Shown: positions 1-4,899 of the stretch, one piece after another
Layout: each line of letters starts with the position of its first letter
Position numbering within the stretch: the stretch's first letter is position 1
Assembly (NCBI GenBank): GCA_964559075.1
Contig: CAZLGJ010000144.1
Coordinates: 1-5,871, forward strand
Source of the DNA: Opacimonas sp964559075
GTDB lineage: Bacteria > Pseudomonadota > Gammaproteobacteria > Enterobacterales > Alteromonadaceae
Reading direction: 5' to 3'
DNA: 5,871 nucleotides
Position numbers and translations under genes: made by a program
Notes under the pieces: generated by a model
Seen by the model: only the letters and a program-made list of their open reading frames with translations
Told to the model about the DNA's origin: nothing
The model's database searches: none

Positions 1-7
1 AGGTATT

Positions 8-532
8 ATGACGAGTTTTTGGCAAGATTTCATCCAGCGCTATCAAAATAGTCAGCCCTGTCAAGTGATCTATGATCAACAGTGGCCTTCATCTTGTTTA
101 GCGCATCATATTGAAGCGCTTATTGATGATCATGTTTACACCTGGCAAGCCGTCAAAAGACATGATGATAATTTGGACAACATAGCAAAAGCGTTAGAAA
201 TTGACATTCCTGCGGATATTGTTGAGTTTTATTCCAGTGTTTACGCTGACCATTTACAGGTGACCTTCGAAAATCGCCAATTAACGCTGCTGCAAGTATG
301 GAACGATGACGATTTTGCTAGATTGCAAGAAAACATCATCGGTCACGTATTAATGAAGCGCCGTCTAAAGCAATCCGATACTATATTTATCGGGTTAACC
401 GATGATGATGAGGAGCTTATCTCAATTCTACTGTCTTCTGGTGAAGTGGTGTTAGAAAAACTCGGCAAAGTACCGCACCGCGTTGTCGCCAACAACTTAT
501 CGAGTTTTATTGCTTATTTACAACTAGACTAA
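8..532 (+). CDS. syd: Syd, SecY-interacting protein
   Basis: Complete 174-residue protein, close to the 181 residues of E. coli Syd. The strongest match is the central block at residues 92-121, which reads LTLLQVWNDDDFARLQENII and continues into GHVLMKRRLK; E. coli Syd has almost the same run. A second conserved part is the C-terminal SGEVVLEKLG with ANNLSSFIAYL after it. From family knowledge, Syd is a soluble, acidic protein that binds cytoplasmic loops of SecY at the inner membrane and is thought to check or stabilise the SecYEG translocon. The many Asp and Glu residues fit this. The ATG at position 8 follows AGG at 1-3, a short but usable ribosome binding site; the promoter lies outside the window. 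The 3' end overlaps the opposite-strand gene by 26 bases. In E. coli syd is also a neighbour of csrB. Confidence 0.95.
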   Translation: MTSFWQDFIQRYQNSQPCQVIYDQQWPSSCLAHHIEALIDDHVYTWQAVKRHDDNLDNIAKALEIDIPADIVEFYSSVYADHLQVTFENRQLTLLQVWNDDDFARLQENIIGHVLMKRRLKQSDTIFIGLTDDDEELISILLSSGEVVLEKLGKVPHRVVANNLSSFIAYLQLD

Positions 533-809
533 GCTCAACGCGCAAGGCACTGACCTGTTCCTGCAATAATCCTATTTCTTGCCTCTGAAGCTTCACTTGA
601 TGTTCAAGTTTAGCAAGTCTCTCCTCCGCGCTTGGCTGCGTAATCGCAGGGGGAGTATCAGGCATCCCACTTTTGAACGATTTAACTGCACTAATTATTT
701 GGGGAAGAGGTATCTGCGTCGTTAATTTGGCTTTGACCAAAGCGACGCTGGGAGTTTTGCCTGCATCAAACAGGTTTTGGCAAATCGTGTGGATATCGCT
801 GGAGCTCAT
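507..809 (-). CDS. Small putative DNA-binding protein with C-terminal coiled coil (KfrA N-terminal-like)
   Basis: A 100-residue protein with no firm named function. Residues 5-47 (IHTICQNLFDAGKTPSVALV and onwards to about SFKSG) have the spacing of a small helical DNA-binding domain like the N-terminus of KfrA: a helix, a G-x-x-P-S turn, then two helices with a conserved Val-Lys-Ala-Lys-Leu. Residues 48-60 form a Pro/Thr-rich linker. Residues 61-95 (EERLAKLEHQVKLQRQEIGL onwards) show heptad spacing of Leu/Val/Ile typical of a dimeric coiled coil. A helix-turn-helix plus coiled coil suggests a small DNA-binding dimer, but this is inference. No good Shine-Dalgarno precedes the ATG; an extended -10 promoter candidate lies about 30 bases upstream. 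The gene converges on syd and overlaps its 3' end, and is divergent from the acetyltransferase gene. Coding appears real: the frame is open throughout and the residue pattern is protein-like. Confidence 0.75.
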   Translation of the reverse strand: MSSSDIHTICQNLFDAGKTPSVALVKAKLTTQIPLPQIISAVKSFKSGMPDTPPAITQPSAEERLAKLEHQVKLQRQEIGLLQEQVSALRVELSLVVNKQ

Positions 810-839
810 GGCTAGTCGTCGTTTAGTGAACAGGCTGTG

Positions 840-848
840 ATCATAGCA
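840..848 (-). promoter_or_regulatory. Candidate extended -10 promoter for the small coiled-coil gene
   Basis: On the minus strand the sequence reads TGCTATGAT, matching the extended -10 form TGnTATAAT with one mismatch in the hexamer. Transcription would start near 833, leaving a leader of about 24 bases before the ATG at 809. No convincing -35 is seen 16-18 bases upstream, which is usual for extended -10 promoters. Assigned by pattern only. Confidence 0.35.
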
Positions 849-955
849 AAAAATCTGCGCGCCGTAAGTCTCTTGGAACTAAATACATAGTTGTGTACCT
901 AACCTTAGCTATGCTGTACATTAGCAACTGTAAAAAAAATGTTAATTACGCTTTT

Positions 956-961
956 GGAGAG
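956..961 (+). promoter_or_regulatory. Ribosome binding site that decides the acetyltransferase start
   Basis: GGAGAG lies here, with its GGAG core six bases before the ATG at 966. The alternative in-frame ATG at 939 is preceded only by a run of A bases and has no Shine-Dalgarno. This is why the gene is started at 966 and not 939. Confidence 0.75.
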
Positions 962-965
962 TTAC

Positions 966-1616
966 ATGTCACATGCTTCAGCAATTGAGTTTACGGATGA
1001 TGATATCGAATTTGAAATCAAGCATCTCAGCGCCAGCGATCTTAAGGTGGCCGCATCTATTTTATATAACGCCTATTTTGATGATCCGTTATTTCAACGC
1101 ATCTTTAAAGTTGAGGATGAGGGCTATGAAATGCGTTTGCGCGGCGCGATCCGTGAAGAGCTCAACATCTTCTGGGATGCCAAGCAACCAATGCTGGGGG
1201 TATATCGAGGAGCCAGTCTTGTGGCGGTAACCTGTTTAATTACTCCAACGCCTGATTTCGGTTATGGTCGTTACTGGCACTGGCGCTTGCGGATGTTGCT
1301 AACGGCCGGTCTTTTGGGTACACAACAATTACTCAATAAAGAAAAACTTGTGCGCGAGGCACTCCCAGTGTCAGATTGCCACATGATTTCATTTATTGGG
1401 GTGCATCCACAGCATCAAGATCAAGGCTTAGGGCATGTATTATTAGCTGGTATCAACGAAATAGTACTGGCTGATGAGAGCTCAAAAGGGGTGGGGGTGT
1501 TTGTCACATTGGACAAATGTTTGTCCTTTTTTACCTCGGGTGGATTTAAATTTATCAAAAAGTTATCCACTGAAAATATCTCTGGTCAAATAATGTACAG
1601 GGATATTTCTAGCTGA
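966..1616 (+). CDS. GNAT-family N-acetyltransferase
   Basis: A 216-residue protein when started at the ATG with a proper ribosome binding site (an upstream in-frame ATG at 939 would add nine residues but has none). The acetyl-CoA binding motif A of the GNAT fold is clear at residues 144-160: IGVHPQHQDQGLGHVLL, with the Q/R-x-x-G-x-G/A signature as Q151-D-Q-G154-L-G156. FFTSGGFKFIKK at 188-199 corresponds to the usual F-Y-x-x-x-G-F near the C-terminus of the fold. Residues 17-49 (EIKHLSASDL...AYFDDPLFQRIF) look like the substrate-side N-terminal helices seen in many bacterial GNATs. The protein should be cytoplasmic and use acetyl-CoA; the acceptor (amine, amino acid or peptide) cannot be read from the sequence. 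It stands alone between syd and the CsrB-like RNA, where E. coli has no such gene. No terminator is visible downstream, so read-through into the RNA gene is possible. Confidence 0.88.
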   Translation: MSHASAIEFTDDDIEFEIKHLSASDLKVAASILYNAYFDDPLFQRIFKVEDEGYEMRLRGAIREELNIFWDAKQPMLGVYRGASLVAVTCLITPTPDFGYGRYWHWRLRMLLTAGLLGTQQLLNKEKLVREALPVSDCHMISFIGVHPQHQDQGLGHVLLAGINEIVLADESSKGVGVFVTLDKCLSFFTSGGFKFIKKLSTENISGQIMYRDISS

Positions 1617-1824
1617 TATGGTAATGGCTTACCTAGGCTGTACGAAATATCTCACAATTATGTAAGTCCAAATCGTTAATTTTATCCACAGATTGCGCAC
1701 AGGTTTCTCACAGGCCAATATAAATAGGCGTTTGCGGCAGTATTGATTTAAATGATGGGGAGTGTCACTAAAATTTCATACATTTAGGTGGTGCAATGCC
1801 ACATCAATTGTTTAATATGAACTT
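1617..1824 (+). promoter_or_regulatory. Control region upstream of the CsrB-like RNA
   Basis: About 208 bases with no convincing protein-coding frame. From left to right it holds: a short dyad GGTAA-TGGC-TTACC at 1620-1633; an imperfect dyad CTCACA-ATTA-TGTAAG at 1651-1666, whose half-sites resemble those of the UvrY/GacA box (TGTAAGNNNNNNCTTACA) but in swapped order and with a shorter spacer; three CACAG units at exactly 11-base period (1687, 1698, 1709), the first inside a perfect DnaA-box-like TTATCCACA at 1682-1690; and a plausible -10 TAATAT at 1813-1818 without a good -35. A weak -35 and extra sites upstream fit an activator-dependent promoter, as expected for csrB under a BarA/UvrY-type system. 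The role of each site is inferred. Confidence 0.5.
1813..1818 (+). promoter_or_regulatory. Probable -10 element of the CsrB-like RNA
   Basis: TAATAT placed so that transcription would begin at the G at about 1825. The RNA would then start GUCACACGGAAAU and run into GAGUCAGGACGACAACAAG, similar to the 5' end of E. coli CsrB (GUCGACAGGGAGUCAGACAA). The -35 region (about 1789-1796) is not like TTGACA, which fits an activator-dependent promoter. An alternative -10, TAAAAT at 1769-1774, would give a longer transcript. Confidence 0.45.
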
Positions 1825-2177
1825 GTCACACGGAAATACGACGAGTCAGGACGACAACAAGTATGGACATGGCAACTGCCAAAACTCACTAAAGGATGGT
1901 GAGTAAAAGCAAGGACAAATGGAAAGGGACATTGGTTTTTTAAACCAAATAGGAACAACTCCAGGAAGGAGGTAGGTTGCAGTATGGATGTGCAACTTCG
2001 TACTGGAGACAAGGAAAGGGACCCGTGGAAGGATTTCGCGGCCAGCTTAGGATGAGTTGGATTAAAAGGAAAGGGGCGTATACGGATGTTAATCGGGATG
2101 ATTATAGTAGCAAGGGAACGCTGAGATGGAAGCTCAAAATCTAAGGCGGTAGTCAAATGACTACCGCCTTTTCTTTT
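1825..2177 (+). ncRNA. csrB: CsrB/RsmB-type regulatory RNA that sequesters CsrA
   Basis: About 353 nt of RNA gene with 23 GGA triplets between 1832 and 2130, far above chance, in typical contexts such as AGGA, GGGA, AGGAUG and CAGGA. Several GGAs sit in loops of small hairpins: CTCAC/GTGAG (1885-1889, 1899-1903), CTCC/GGAG (1959-1962, 1968-1971), GTTGCA/TGCAAC (1976-1981, 1991-1996), CCAGCT/AGTTGG with one G-U pair (2042-2047, 2055-2060) and TAATC/GATTA (2090-2094, 2100-2104). The gene ends in a strong intrinsic terminator. E. coli CsrB is about 369 nt with a similar number of GGA sites and lies between syd and yqcC-truC-yqcA, the same neighbourhood as here. Known role of the family: each RNA binds many CsrA dimers and so relieves CsrA control of mRNAs for central carbon metabolism, motility and biofilm. 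Transcription normally depends on the UvrY/GacA response regulator. The 3' end is firm; the 5' end is an estimate from the -10 element. Confidence 0.92.
2143..2177 (+). terminator. Intrinsic terminator of the CsrB-like RNA
   Basis: GGCGGTAGTC (2145-2154) pairs perfectly with GACTACCGCC (2159-2168) around an AAAT loop. Outside the core, AA at 2143-2144 can pair with TT at 2169-2170. The run TTTTCTTTT at 2169-2177 follows. It lies 18 bases beyond the stop of the opposite-strand DUF3301-like gene and, as an inverted repeat, may partly stop that transcript as well, although the T tract on the minus strand is interrupted (TTAGATTTT). Confidence 0.95.
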
Positions 2178-2195
2178 ATCCGGAAAAAACTAACA

Positions 2196-2495
2196 TTAAT
2201 CTGGCGTGCGGTGCGGCGGGATATTGGTTCTAAGCACGCGTTGTTGTTTGACGGTGATTTGGCCTTCATAAGTGATTTCGTGATCACTGCTAAATATCAT
2301 CGTATATTCAACCACGCCAAACTGTCTGCCAAGCCAACCGATCTTGCTGCGATGAAGACTGATAAAGATAAGGCGCTGCTGTTGGCAATAGCGTATTGCC
2401 CACTGTCTAGCCACTTCTGCATTGGCCCTGATTTGCCAAAACCAGACAGCGACACTCAAGATAATTACCGCGATCAGAATATCGCCTAAGCTCAT
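2196..2495 (-). CDS. DUF3301-family small membrane-anchored protein
   Basis: A 99-residue protein. Residues 4-20 (GDILIAVIILSVAVWFW) form one strong N-terminal transmembrane helix. After it come a basic/amphipathic stretch with an Ala-Arg-x-x-Ala...Cys pattern (residues 29-37) and a small, probably beta-rich domain, with EYTMIFSSDHEITYEGQITV at 63-82 and a C-terminal Pro-Pro-His-Arg. This layout matches my memory of DUF3301, a family of about 100 residues in marine gammaproteobacteria. Its function is not known. The soluble part most likely faces the cytoplasm, following the positive-inside rule (Arg residues just after the helix), but this is inference. The start overlaps the stop of the upstream DUF3549-like gene as ATGA (2492-2495), so the two are almost certainly translated in a coupled way. 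The gene converges on the CsrB-like RNA. Confidence 0.85.
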   Translation of the reverse strand: MSLGDILIAVIILSVAVWFWQIRANAEVARQWAIRYCQQQRLIFISLHRSKIGWLGRQFGVVEYTMIFSSDHEITYEGQITVKQQRVLRTNIPPHRTPD

Positions 2496-3538
2496 GCTGA
2501 CACCATCGCTTTAATTCTTTGTGCCAAGCCCGTGTTATCTTTAGGATCATGCAAGCGAGCTAATAACAATGGTCGGGTAATGGGTAACTGTACCAAATCT
2601 TGATATAAGCCCAAGACAATCTCGTCAGACGCTTGCAGTAGGTGTGCTAAAAAGGCATTCATTGTGTTTTCAACCGCTAGTGCGCGATAACCGCGAGCCG
2701 CGATCACGACGAGTGTATCTGGCGCTAACCTAGGTTGTTGTAATAACTGATCAACACAGCGTTGCAGCTGCGGCAGTGGAGCTTGATTTAATGCGCGCAG
2801 CAACGTATGCAATTGCTGTTGTACAGTGGCAGCATTGTGTTCAGCTGAGGCAATATGTGCGATCGTGTGAGCAAATAACTTTGCTAGCATGACGGCAACG
2901 GGTTTGCTCAATGTTTTATTTTCAAAGCTAGTTAACAAGTGTTGCTGAACGGGTAAAGGATAATGCGCAAACTGCTTAAGTAAGGCTTGTTGGATACGAG
3001 GCTCGGCTTCTCGCATGGCGATTTCTGATAAACCCTGTACCGGGAGCTGACTATAATCAGCTTGTGGTTGTTGGATGTAGGTCAAACACGGCGCAAAATA
3101 TTGACTTTCAGGCTGTACCAGTAATTGGCGCACGTATGCATTAAAGTCGCTCAACTGCTGCTGCCCAGGTACAAAGGTAAAAGGGTTATCACCAAGCTGT
3201 CCCTGTTGGCGCTCAGTATTTTCAAGTTCAGCGCCGAGTGCAACAACGACTTTCTCTAAAAATGTATTACGCGCAGCAAGATTCAGCAGCCCACGCTCAT
3301 CTAAGGGCAGCTTGATAAACCAAATGAAGTGCGAAGATGATTGCCAAAATACACAACCGAACCACATGTGTTGCTGCCTAGGCGATGGAGCAGGCAGTTT
3401 TTGGTATTCGAGATCCAAAAATGTTTGCGCCGGAATTTCGACAAAGCCCCTTCCCATATCGATGATGCGAAACTGGGTGCCAGCGGCGTGTAAAAATTCA
3501 CTGATTGAATTGATAGTGTCAGATGGTGTATCTTGCAT
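2492..3538 (-). CDS. DUF3549-family protein of unknown function
   Basis: A 348-residue protein, rich in Leu, Gln and Ala, with no signal peptide and no membrane segment. It is therefore probably cytoplasmic. The N-terminal third (residues 1-100) contains the most distinctive sequence: SEFLHAAGTQFRIIDMGRGF at 13-32, an IPAQTFLDLE stretch, WFGCVFWQ near 59-66, and IWFIKLPLDERGLLNLAARN at 72-91. The rest is a run of amphipathic helices resembling helical-repeat proteins. This matches what I recall of DUF3549, a family restricted to marine-type gammaproteobacteria; no biochemical role is known to me. It heads a two-gene unit with the DUF3301-like gene and is divergent from truC, 63 bases away. 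The ATG at 3538 has only a weak ribosome binding site. A perfect TATAAT at 3576-3581 on the minus strand is a likely -10. Confidence 0.85.
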   Translation of the reverse strand: MQDTPSDTINSISEFLHAAGTQFRIIDMGRGFVEIPAQTFLDLEYQKLPAPSPRQQHMWFGCVFWQSSSHFIWFIKLPLDERGLLNLAARNTFLEKVVVALGAELENTERQQGQLGDNPFTFVPGQQQLSDFNAYVRQLLVQPESQYFAPCLTYIQQPQADYSQLPVQGLSEIAMREAEPRIQQALLKQFAHYPLPVQQHLLTSFENKTLSKPVAVMLAKLFAHTIAHIASAEHNAATVQQQLHTLLRALNQAPLPQLQRCVDQLLQQPRLAPDTLVVIAARGYRALAVENTMNAFLAHLLQASDEIVLGLYQDLVQLPITRPLLLARLHDPKDNTGLAQRIKAMVSA

Positions 3539-3575
3539 GGTAATTCTATGTGGCGTGTCTTAATGTGTTACGGCC

Positions 3576-3583
3576 ATTATAAC
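3576..3583. promoter_or_regulatory. Overlapping divergent -10 elements between the DUF3549 gene and truC
   Basis: In the 63-base divergent gap the minus strand reads TATAAT (3576-3581), a perfect -10 giving a leader of about 30 bases for the DUF3549-like gene. The plus strand reads TATAAC (3578-3583), a 5/6 -10 that would give truC a leader of about 12 bases. The two share four bases, so both promoters could not be occupied at once. No strong -35 was found for either. Pattern-based only. Confidence 0.4.
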
Positions 3584-3601
3584 CTTTTTATCTGAGAATT
3601 C

Positions 3602-4327
3602 ATGTTATCCATTATTTATCATGATACGGCTTTAGTGGTGATCAACAAGCCCAGTGGTTTATTGGTACATCGCAGTATGATAGATCGCCATGAAACTGCC
3701 TTTGCCATGCAAATGGTGCGTGACCAAATTGGCCAACATGTATTCCCCATTCATCGTTTGGACAAACCCACATCTGGGATTTTAGTCTTTGCACTGAGCA
3801 GCGCTGTTGCCCAACAAGTCAACCAGCAGTTAACCGCTCAACACTGGCACAAAGAATATACAGCCATAGTGAGAGGTTGGGCCCAACCGCAGCTGATTGA
3901 CTATGCCTTGAAAGAAAAATTAGATAAGATCGCTGATAAACAAGCACAAGTTGACAAACCCGCGCAAGAGGCAGTAACAAGGTTACTAAGTGCTCAACAT
4001 TTTTTGGTGCCTGAGCCGGTCGGACGATATCAGCAGGCGCGCTTGAGTCAGGTGCAGCTAGCGCCAATCACGGGGCGGAAGCATCAACTAAGGCGTCATT
4101 TGGCACACGTTAATCACCCGATTGTGGGGGATACTACGCATGGTGATGGCAAACAAAACGCCTTCATGCGGCAGCACTTTGGCCTGCAACGATTAGCGTT
4201 ACACCATCACCGCCTGCGGATGCAACATCCGTTAACGGGCGGGGAACTGTGCTTGGAAGCTCCGTTAACGGAGGATATGACAACGATTATTGACTCGCTG
4301 CAAAGCTATCGGGTCAATACTAATTAA
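3602..4327 (+). CDS. truC: tRNA pseudouridine(65) synthase TruC
   Basis: A 241-residue enzyme of the RluA/TruC pseudouridine synthase family (E. coli TruC has 260 residues; this copy lacks the extra C-terminal tail). The N-terminus has LVVINKPSGLLVHRS (11-25), as in E. coli. The catalytic motif HRLDKPTSG (51-59) carries the nucleophilic Asp54. DQIGQHVF before it and KEYTAIVRGW (84-93) after it also match, as does the late GRKHQLRRHLAHVNHPIVGD (158-177). The enzyme converts U65 in the T-stem of certain tRNAs (tRNA-Ile and tRNA-Asp in E. coli) to pseudouridine in the cytoplasm. The ATG at 3602 follows a weak GAG at 3594-3596. yqcA follows after 30 bases, as in E. coli, so an operon is likely. 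The yqcC gene that precedes truC in E. coli is absent here. Confidence 0.96.
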   Translation: MLSIIYHDTALVVINKPSGLLVHRSMIDRHETAFAMQMVRDQIGQHVFPIHRLDKPTSGILVFALSSAVAQQVNQQLTAQHWHKEYTAIVRGWAQPQLIDYALKEKLDKIADKQAQVDKPAQEAVTRLLSAQHFLVPEPVGRYQQARLSQVQLAPITGRKHQLRRHLAHVNHPIVGDTTHGDGKQNAFMRQHFGLQRLALHHHRLRMQHPLTGGELCLEAPLTEDMTTIIDSLQSYRVNTN

Positions 4328-4357
4328 ATAAATACAAGAGAAGAGGTAGCAGAATAT

Positions 4358-4804
4358 ATGGCACATATTGGTATTGTAGTCGGTTCAGTCTATGGAAATG
4401 CGCAAAATGTCGCTGAGCATGCGCAGGGGTGTTTGGAGGAGTTTGGTCACGATGTGACGCTAAGTACCGATCCTGAATTAGAGATACTGACCGAGAGCGA
4501 TGCATTATTGGTCATTACTTCTACAACGGGCATGGGGGACGTGCCGCCAAACTTAGAGCTTTTTTATGCCGATGCACAGGCCGATATGCCGATGCTTGAT
4601 GGCAAAAAATACGCGGTGGTTGCGCTTGGTGACAGCTCGTATTGCGAGTCGTATTGTGGCGCCGGCAAGCAGTTTGTAGAACTGTTTGAGTCACTGCAGG
4701 GTAAGCAAGTTGCGCCGCTGCTCGAAGTCGATGCAATGGAGACATTTGAGCCAGAAGTCGATGTGGTTGAATGGCTTAAAACCGTACAAGACAAGTTCAA
4801 TTAG
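4358..4804 (+). CDS. yqcA: Flavodoxin YqcA (short-chain, MioC-like)
   Basis: A 148-residue FMN-binding flavodoxin. Three loops expected to hold FMN are present: the phosphate loop GSVYGNAQN (9-17), the second loop TSTTGMGDVPPN (54-65), and ALGDSSYCESYCGAGKQF (89-106) in the third. The start MAHIGIVVGSVYGNAQNVAE is close to E. coli YqcA ([20 protein letters not shown]). It is a soluble one- or two-electron carrier; its physiological partner is not clear. It lies 30 bases after truC on the same strand, the same pair as in E. coli. A purine-rich ribosome binding site (GAAGAGG, 4340-4346) sits rather far from the ATG, with a spacing of about 11 bases. The protein is acidic, as flavodoxins usually are. 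Transcription likely ends at the hairpin at 4854-4880. Confidence 0.93.
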   Translation: MAHIGIVVGSVYGNAQNVAEHAQGCLEEFGHDVTLSTDPELEILTESDALLVITSTTGMGDVPPNLELFYADAQADMPMLDGKKYAVVALGDSSYCESYCGAGKQFVELFESLQGKQVAPLLEVDAMETFEPEVDVVEWLKTVQDKFN

Positions 4805-4844
4805 TGGGCGATACAAACACTTTGCTAAATTAATACATTTCGGC

Positions 4845-4884
4845 AAATAAAAAGGCCATACAAGCTCACCTTGTATGGCCCTTT
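4845..4884. terminator. Bidirectional terminator between yqcA and dapD
   Basis: GGCCATACAAG (4854-4864) pairs perfectly with CTTGTATGGCC (4870-4880) over a five-base loop CTCAC. On the minus strand the stem is followed by TTTTTATTT (4853 down to 4845), a good terminator for dapD. On the plus strand only CTTTG follows, so it is weaker for yqcA. It lies in the 95-base gap between two convergent genes, each of which needs an end. Confidence 0.9.
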
Positions 4885-4899
4885 GTTCATAGATTCTGC

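Noticed and set aside
939..965. Upstream ATG at 939 as the start of the acetyltransferase
   Set aside because: Only an A-rich run precedes it, while the ATG at 966 has GGAGAG at good spacing.
1561..1572. A second DnaA-like site (TTATCCAC followed by T) near 1563-1571
   Set aside because: It differs from the consensus at the last base, lies inside the acetyltransferase coding region, and no AT-rich unwinding element or dnaA/dnaN gene is near; a replication origin is not supported.
1618..1635. GGTAA-TGGC-TTACC as a terminator for the acetyltransferase gene
   Set aside because: Only a five-pair stem and no T tract after it.
1932..1948. TTGGTTT/AAACCAA hairpin as a terminator within the RNA gene
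   Set aside because: The stem is AT-rich with only two G-C pairs, the U run is in the loop and not after the stem, and GGA motifs continue for another 180 bases. It is more likely a structural hairpin of the RNA.
1812..2156. A 114-codon open frame on the minus strand across the RNA gene
   Set aside because: It is exactly antisense to the CsrB-like RNA; the Ser/Pro/Phe/Leu-rich translation comes from the complement of repeated GGA motifs (TCC). It has no ribosome binding site and its start lies inside the terminator hairpin.
2157..2489. A 110-codon open frame on the plus strand
   Set aside because: It begins in the RNA's terminator loop and is the complement of the DUF3301-like gene, which has a recognisable membrane helix and a coupled start.
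4564..4800. Open frame on the minus strand opposite yqcA
   Set aside because: Low-complexity Ser/Cys-rich translation, a shadow of the clear flavodoxin frame on the plus strand.
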